64,000 nucleotides of DNA from the NCBI GenBank assembly GCA_037976565.1, contig CP137671.1:10059592-10123591 (forward strand). The letters are read 5' to 3'. The notes under the pieces are model-generated. The model did not search any database. It was not told where the DNA came from and saw nothing but the letters and a program-made list of their open reading frames with translations. Shown here in pieces: positions 60,037-64,000 of this stretch (within the stretch, counting starts at the first letter, position 1; every line of letters begins with the position of its first letter). A program made the translations under genes and the position numbers. The stretch comes from Mesocentrotus franciscanus. Taxonomy: Eukaryota > Echinodermata > Echinoidea > Camarodonta > Strongylocentrotidae.

Positions 60037-61128
60037 CATCAATAATTTATAGGAATATGTAATGTGTATGTGTATGCCTCAATCATTGACAATATAATCA
60101 CTAATATCGCTGAAATGATTCTTTTCCTACCCCTTCTTCTTCATTTACTTCTTCATAGTAGTAGTGGAAGTAGTAGTAGAAGTAGTAGTAGTAGTAATAT
60201 CAGCAGTATCATAGTAATCATCATGATTATAATTTTTATATTTATTATTATAGTAAATATCGTAATTATAATCATTATTATAGTGATTATTTGATATTGT
60301 TATTATTCTTATAGTTATTTGTATGCTTCTTCTTCTTAACATAATTATCGTATACACAGTACGTCATGTGCCAAGAATTTATTGCTATGATACATCCAAG
60401 ATGTCTACCAAAACTGTCAATTCGTTGCTGAAATATTAGCAAGCCAAAAGAAGAAACATTAGAATTTCTATTTTAAATTGAAATAAATTATATAGGAGAA
60501 ATAAGTAGAGAATACAATCATGATTTTGGTACTAGGGATTAACATGGACATAATGCACTTGTTTACATGAACACATTATCTCTTATTTATTCCACCTGCA
60601 ATGTTTTCTGACTGTTTTCAAAACAATATCATGTTTGTCGATCATAGTTCTATGTAGCTTGATGTCTCATGTTAATTTTTAGTGGAAAAGCAATCTAAGC
60701 AACAATTTCTGAATTTTAGCGACAATTGTTCGCTATTGCTGCTCCTTAATACTACTATGACGTGCAGTAACAAATTGAAATTTCAGGACTCATGATAAAT
60801 TCGTTTAACAGTTGATATAACTTGGTTGGTTCTATTGTTCGGATTTTTAGCAGAGCGAGATAGAAATTGACATTGTCATGGCTTACGACTTTGCATTAGT
60901 GTTCATCGTCTCTACAATGCTATTTGAACAATATTTGGTGACAAAAGACGGCATTTCTATGTAGCGTCAAAAGCCGTCAAATAACAAAAACATGGCAGAT
61001 AAAAAGATCCTCAGTACTGGGTCTAATTATTTAAAGAAAACTTAATTTGAACCCGGCCATATTCTGTCTCTCTCTCTCTCTCGTTTGTCATTGCCTTCAT
61101 TTTCCCTCGCTTACTTCTTTCTTACCAC
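60037..61128 (+). repeat. Family X tandem repeat, copy 1
   Basis: After a ~15-bp junction, GGAATATGT at 60052 begins a 1,077-bp repeat that recurs at 61129. Order: AGT microsatellite, ATT-rich tract, AGTACGTCATGTGCCAAG, AAACATTAGAAT, TGTCTCATGTTAATTT, GACGTGCAGTAAC, a (TC)n tract and TTACCACGG. No ORF beyond trinucleotide-encoded low-complexity reading frames. Confidence 0.72.
60155..60310. repeat. AGT then ATT-rich microsatellite (X copy 1)
   Basis: Imperfect (AGT)n at 60155-60197 followed by ATT/ATA-rich trinucleotide sequence. The adjacent X copy has the same tract with few differences, so the copies separated recently. Confidence 0.8.
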
Positions 61129-61231
61129 GGAATATGTAATGTGTATGTGTATGCCTCAATCATTGACAATATAATCACTAATATCGCTGAAATGATTCTT
61201 TTCCTACCCCTTCTTCTTCATTTACTTCTTC

Positions 61232-61387
61232 ATAGTAGTAGTGGAAGTAGTAGTAGAAGTAGTAGTAGTAGTAATAGCAGCAGTATCATAATAATCATTA
61301 TGATTATAATTGTTATATTTATTATTATAGTAAATATCGTAATTATAATCATTATTATAGTGATTATTTGATATTGTTATTATTCTT
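61232..61387. repeat. AGT then ATT-rich microsatellite (X copy 2)
   Basis: Imperfect AGT run to about 61,283, including AGCAGCAGT, followed by ATT-rich sequence. Direct counterpart of the tract 1,077 bp upstream. Confidence 0.8.
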
Positions 61388-62190
61388 ATAGTTATTTGTA
61401 TGCTTCTTCTTCTTAACATAATTATCGTATACACAGTACGTCATGTGCCAAGAATTTATTGCTATGATACATCCAAGATGTCTACCAAAACTGTCAATTC
61501 GTTGCTGAAATATTAGCAAGCCAAAAGAAGAAACATTAGAATTTCTATTTCAAATTGAAATAAATTATATTGGAGAAATAAGTAGAGAATACAATCATGA
61601 TTTTGGTACTAGGGGATTAACATGGACATAATGCACTTGTTTACATGACCACATTATCTCTTATTCATTCTACCTCCAATGTTTTCTGACTGTTTTCAAA
61701 ACAATATCATGTTTGTCGATCATAGTTCTATGTAGCGTGATGTCTCATGGTAATTTAAGCAATTTAAGCAACAATTTCTGAATTTTAGCGACAATCGTTC
61801 GCCATTGTGCTCTTTATTACTACTGTGACGTGCAGTAATTACAAATTGAAATTTCAGGACTCATGATAAATTCGTTTAACGGTTGATTCAACTTGGTTGG
61901 TTCTATTGTTCTAATTATTTAGCATTGCGAGATAGAAATTGACATTGTCATGGCTTACGACTTTGCATTAGTGTTCATCGTCTCTACAATGCTATTTGAA
62001 CAATATTTGGTGACAAAAGACGGCATTTCTATGTAGCGTCAAAAGCCGTCAAATAACAAAAACATGGCAGATAAAAAGATCCTCAGTACTGGGTCTAATT
62101 ATTTAAAGAAAACTTAATTTGAACCCGGCCATATTCTGTCTGTCTCTCTCTCGTTTGTCATTGCCTTCATTTTCCTCGCTTACTTCATTG

Positions 62191-62454
62191 GGGCGGATCC
62201 AGCCGGCGGCAAGGAGGGGCCTAAAAGGCCCACTTCGTGCGAAAATTTGAAAATCGTGCCGGTCGATTTTTCGCTCAGGGGTAGTGAGCAAAAAAAAAAA
62301 TTTGGCACCCGAAAATTTTCTCCGGGAAGGAAATTATTTTTCTACCACCCCTTGGGCGCCAGGAGGGCCCAACTTCTTTTTTTCTTCAAAAAAGGGTGTT
62401 TTTACATGTTTTATTTTCTAGGGGAGGGGGCCCCCGCCCCTGGATCCGCCACTG
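62191..62454. mobile_element. Short hAT-like non-autonomous DNA transposon
   Basis: Flanked by the 8-bp duplication CTTCATTG (62183-62190 and 62455-62462). The undisturbed homologue at 29307-29314 has a single CTTCATTG, which is direct evidence of insertion. The right end reads CTGGATCCGCCACTG; the left end GGGCGGATCCAG is its inverted match lacking the first three bases. The body is GC-rich with GGGCCC-type motifs, unlike its surroundings. An 8-bp duplication and CAGTGGCGGATCC-type ends suit the hAT superfamily. No transposase. Confidence 0.85.
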
Positions 62455-62469
62455 CTTCATTGTTACCAC

Positions 62470-62736
62470 GGAATATGCAATACCTGTATACCTCATGTCA
62501 ATTAGAGTCAAAGGTATAACTGGTTGTTGTCCAGGGTCAATGGTCAAATTGTCTCAATCTATCTTCCATACATCCATAATGATCAAGGCTAAACAGTAGA
62601 AACTTGACATATCGATAGATCATAATGGTAGAAGCATTTTATATAACAATATGAAATCGTGAAAATGCATTCTTCATTATGTAAATCATTAGCATACGTA
62701 TCACCTAATTCGTCAAGGTGACGAATTCAAGTCTAG
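62470..62736 (+). mobile_element. Family X terminal module with Helitron-type 3' end
   Basis: The final X repeat switches after GGAATATGCAATACC to the terminal module also seen at 29,324-29,587. It ends with CACCTAATTCGTC, hairpin 62707-62727 (perfect AATTCGTCA / TGACGAATT arms, 3-nt loop), CAAGT and CTAG at 62733-62736. The following TTCATAGTTGG is the same array-tail target as at 29588. Confidence 0.7.
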
Positions 62737-63049
62737 TTCATAGTTGGATAGAGTATGAGTGGGAGATATAATTTCTTATAAAAACAAAAATCTAGAAAAT
62801 GCATATTTCATTTTGATATTTAGATTTGAGGGTCCAAGGTCAAATATACTGTACATGGTTTCTCTAAAACCATGCATTGTATAGACTAGAAATTTGGCAC
62901 ACTAATAGACCTGAATAAGAGGATTATTTCAAAAATAAGGTCAAATCATGCCAATGTTATCTAAACTACTTAGTATGTCACTAAACATGTGTGGCATGCA
63001 CTTGGAACAGCCCACCTATACTTGTTATTAACAAGTATTACATGTCTAG
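62737..63049 (+). mobile_element. U35 tail resumed after the X insertion
   Basis: T-gly tail from TTCATAGTTGG to the 3' end, including the GGGTC(C)AAGGTCA site with one substitution, an ATT-loop hairpin and CTAG at 63046-63049. Only TC separates this CTAG from the next AGGTGGG. Confidence 0.74.
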
Positions 63050-64000
63050 TCAGGTGGGCTGTATATAATACAGACCACCTTATGTTTTCGTTAGAATTGC
63101 CTTTATTTATTATTATTTATTAGGTGGGCTGTATATAATACAGACCACCTTATGTTTTCGTTAAAATTGCCTTTATTAGGTGGGCTGTATATAATACAGA
63201 CCACCTCATGTTTTCGTTAGAATTGCCTTTATTATTTATTTATTATTCTTTATTTATTTTTCTTATTTCCACCCACTTTATTGTTAGCAAGATAACTTGA
63301 AAATGGCTCAATCAAATGCCTTGAAATTTTTCACACATATGTATAGGCATATGGACAAAGCAAAATAAGGTTTTCAACCTTGACCTTGACTGATGACGTC
63401 ATCTAGGCGCCATTTTGTAAAATTTTCTGAAAATCTACTCATGATCATATCTTCATAACGAAAAGGCGTTTCTCATTCATATTTATCATGATCAAGATCA
63501 ATATCCGTCCGGTCGATTTCAGGTCAAAATACGCGCGTGCATGCGTACGTCCGCGCGTAAGCGCGCGCAAAATTTAAAAATGCTCCAAATCGTCTCAAAT
63601 TCATTTTGGATACGTTTCAGGCCATTTTAAGCATTTTATAAAAAATCGCGCACACGCACATGCGCGCGCGTTTTCGCGCGTAACACCATTACACAACAAA
63701 GAATCGCCATTTTTTTCTTTCATGATATTTCCCATATTTTTTGAACAATTTGATACCATGTTTATCTTTTATGACCATTAATAACAAGATGAGCGTCCAT
63801 TCAAGATAAATGTCCGTGCGCGCGAGCTCTTGTAATACATAGCATATATGGGCAAAAACATGCCTATACAAAATTCATTGTAACTCTTCAGAATGGATGA
63901 GAACTCCCAATTTTTTTCATATTTGGATAGATTATGAGTCGGAGATATGATTTCATGTCTCATTTGACCCTCAATTAACTCATGACGTCATCATAATGGC
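63050..64000 (+). mobile_element. U36: array unit, M2, cut by window end
   Basis: Three 5' palindromes, standard head with CRE, CpG tracts, M2 block and the first downstream CRE. It runs off the window at CATCATAATGGC, before the hypervariable site. It closely resembles U10. Confidence 0.77.
63052..63206. repeat. Three serial 5' palindromes of U36
   Basis: Palindromes at 63052-63080, 63122-63150 and 63178-63206. The first follows CTAG-TC. The spacing of the last pair is 56 bp, as in U2 and U3. Confidence 0.8.

Larger units (their letters stand above)
61129..62469 (+). repeat. Family X tandem repeat, copy 2, carrying a hAT-like insertion
   Basis: Second copy of the 1,077-bp repeat. Without the insertion and its target duplication it measures about 1,069 bp. 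Small differences from copy 1 include loss of the TTTTAGTGGAAAAGC segment near 61,755. A 264-bp element interrupts it at 62191-62454. Confidence 0.72.

Noticed and set aside
60064..60294. ORFs rich in Ser or Ile/Asn on both strands over the trinucleotide tracts
   Set aside because: Low-complexity translation of AGT/ATT microsatellites, not genes.
62191..62454. CpG island or promoter in the GC-rich 264-bp segment
   Set aside because: It is explained by the hAT-like insertion with an 8-bp target duplication and an empty site at 29307.
1..64000. CRISPR array
   Set aside because: Units are 1.2-2.0 kb with internal truncations and transposon ends; there are no short regular repeats with unique spacers and no cas genes.
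1..64000. Autonomous Helitron (Rep/helicase) or LTR/LINE coding sequence
   Set aside because: No ORF exceeds about 133 codons and none shows HUH, helicase or reverse transcriptase motifs.
1..64000. Array as a pure assembly artefact
   Set aside because: Units differ in many independent indels, tails and nested insertions, so they are not one unit duplicated by the assembler. The true copy number may still be wrong.

Overview
The window is repetitive non-coding eukaryotic DNA, almost certainly from an animal and perhaps an aquatic invertebrate (weak inference from repeat style: Helitron-type repeats, a hAT element with an 8-bp target duplication, tRNA-derived Pol III modules). I see no protein-coding gene, rRNA gene, intact tRNA gene or CRISPR array. 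Long ORFs are absent; the 60-130 codon ORFs recur only because the DNA repeats.

About 85% of the window is a head-to-tail array of roughly 36 full, truncated or chimeric copies (labelled U0-U36) of a 1.2-2.0 kb non-autonomous element on the + strand. Its ends look like a Helentron/Helitron2-type rolling-circle element. The 5' end is a near-palindrome starting AGGTGGGCTGT. The 3' end carries the inverted match ACAGCCCACCT, then a 9-bp hairpin (ATACTTGTT/AACAAGTAT), 7 nt, and terminal CTAG. No Rep/helicase is encoded here.

Unit architecture, 5' to 3': (a) optional 5' palindrome in one to three copies; (b) T-rich leader and AT-rich head with a CRE palindrome TGACGTCA; (c) CpG-dense alternating purine-pyrimidine tracts; (d) a middle block of type M1 (TACTGGCATTTTGCAACA) or M2 (TAACACCATTACACAACA); (e) a block with two more CREs; (f) a hypervariable trinucleotide between GCAGT and CACRATTTTTC; (g) a conserved right body; (h) one of several tails: T-gly (tRNA-Gly-like box A/box B plus T-run), T-gtc (TTGGTCGCAATTGACTTG), T-cgt (CGTAACGCACTTGTC) or T-short (deleted); (i) the 3' hairpin and CTAG. 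Hairpin loop sequence tracks tail type.

Layout: 1-12,156 units U0-U7; 12,157-13,112 fragments; 13,113-27,460 U10-U18; 27,460-29,587 a second repeat family (X) interrupting U18/U19; 29,588-31,281 end of U19 and U20; 31,282-37,453 diverged and chimeric units of a related family, with a 439-bp MITE; 37,454-51,578 U24-U32; 51,579-52,398 mixed tail debris; 52,399-55,570 a largely non-array island with old X-related duplications; 55,571-60,036 U33-U35; 60,037-62,736 tandem X repeats (1,077-bp period) with a 264-bp hAT-like insertion; 62,737-64,000 end of U35 and start of U36.

The most notable signals are the hypervariable trinucleotide in otherwise near-identical copies, a block present in direct, inverted and foldback states in three units, tRNA-like Pol III modules riding in the array, and exact CTAG-to-AGGTGGG concatemer junctions. 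Coordinates of unit boundaries are read by eye; most are exact at CTAG or AGGTGG motifs, and truncation points are accurate to a few bases.
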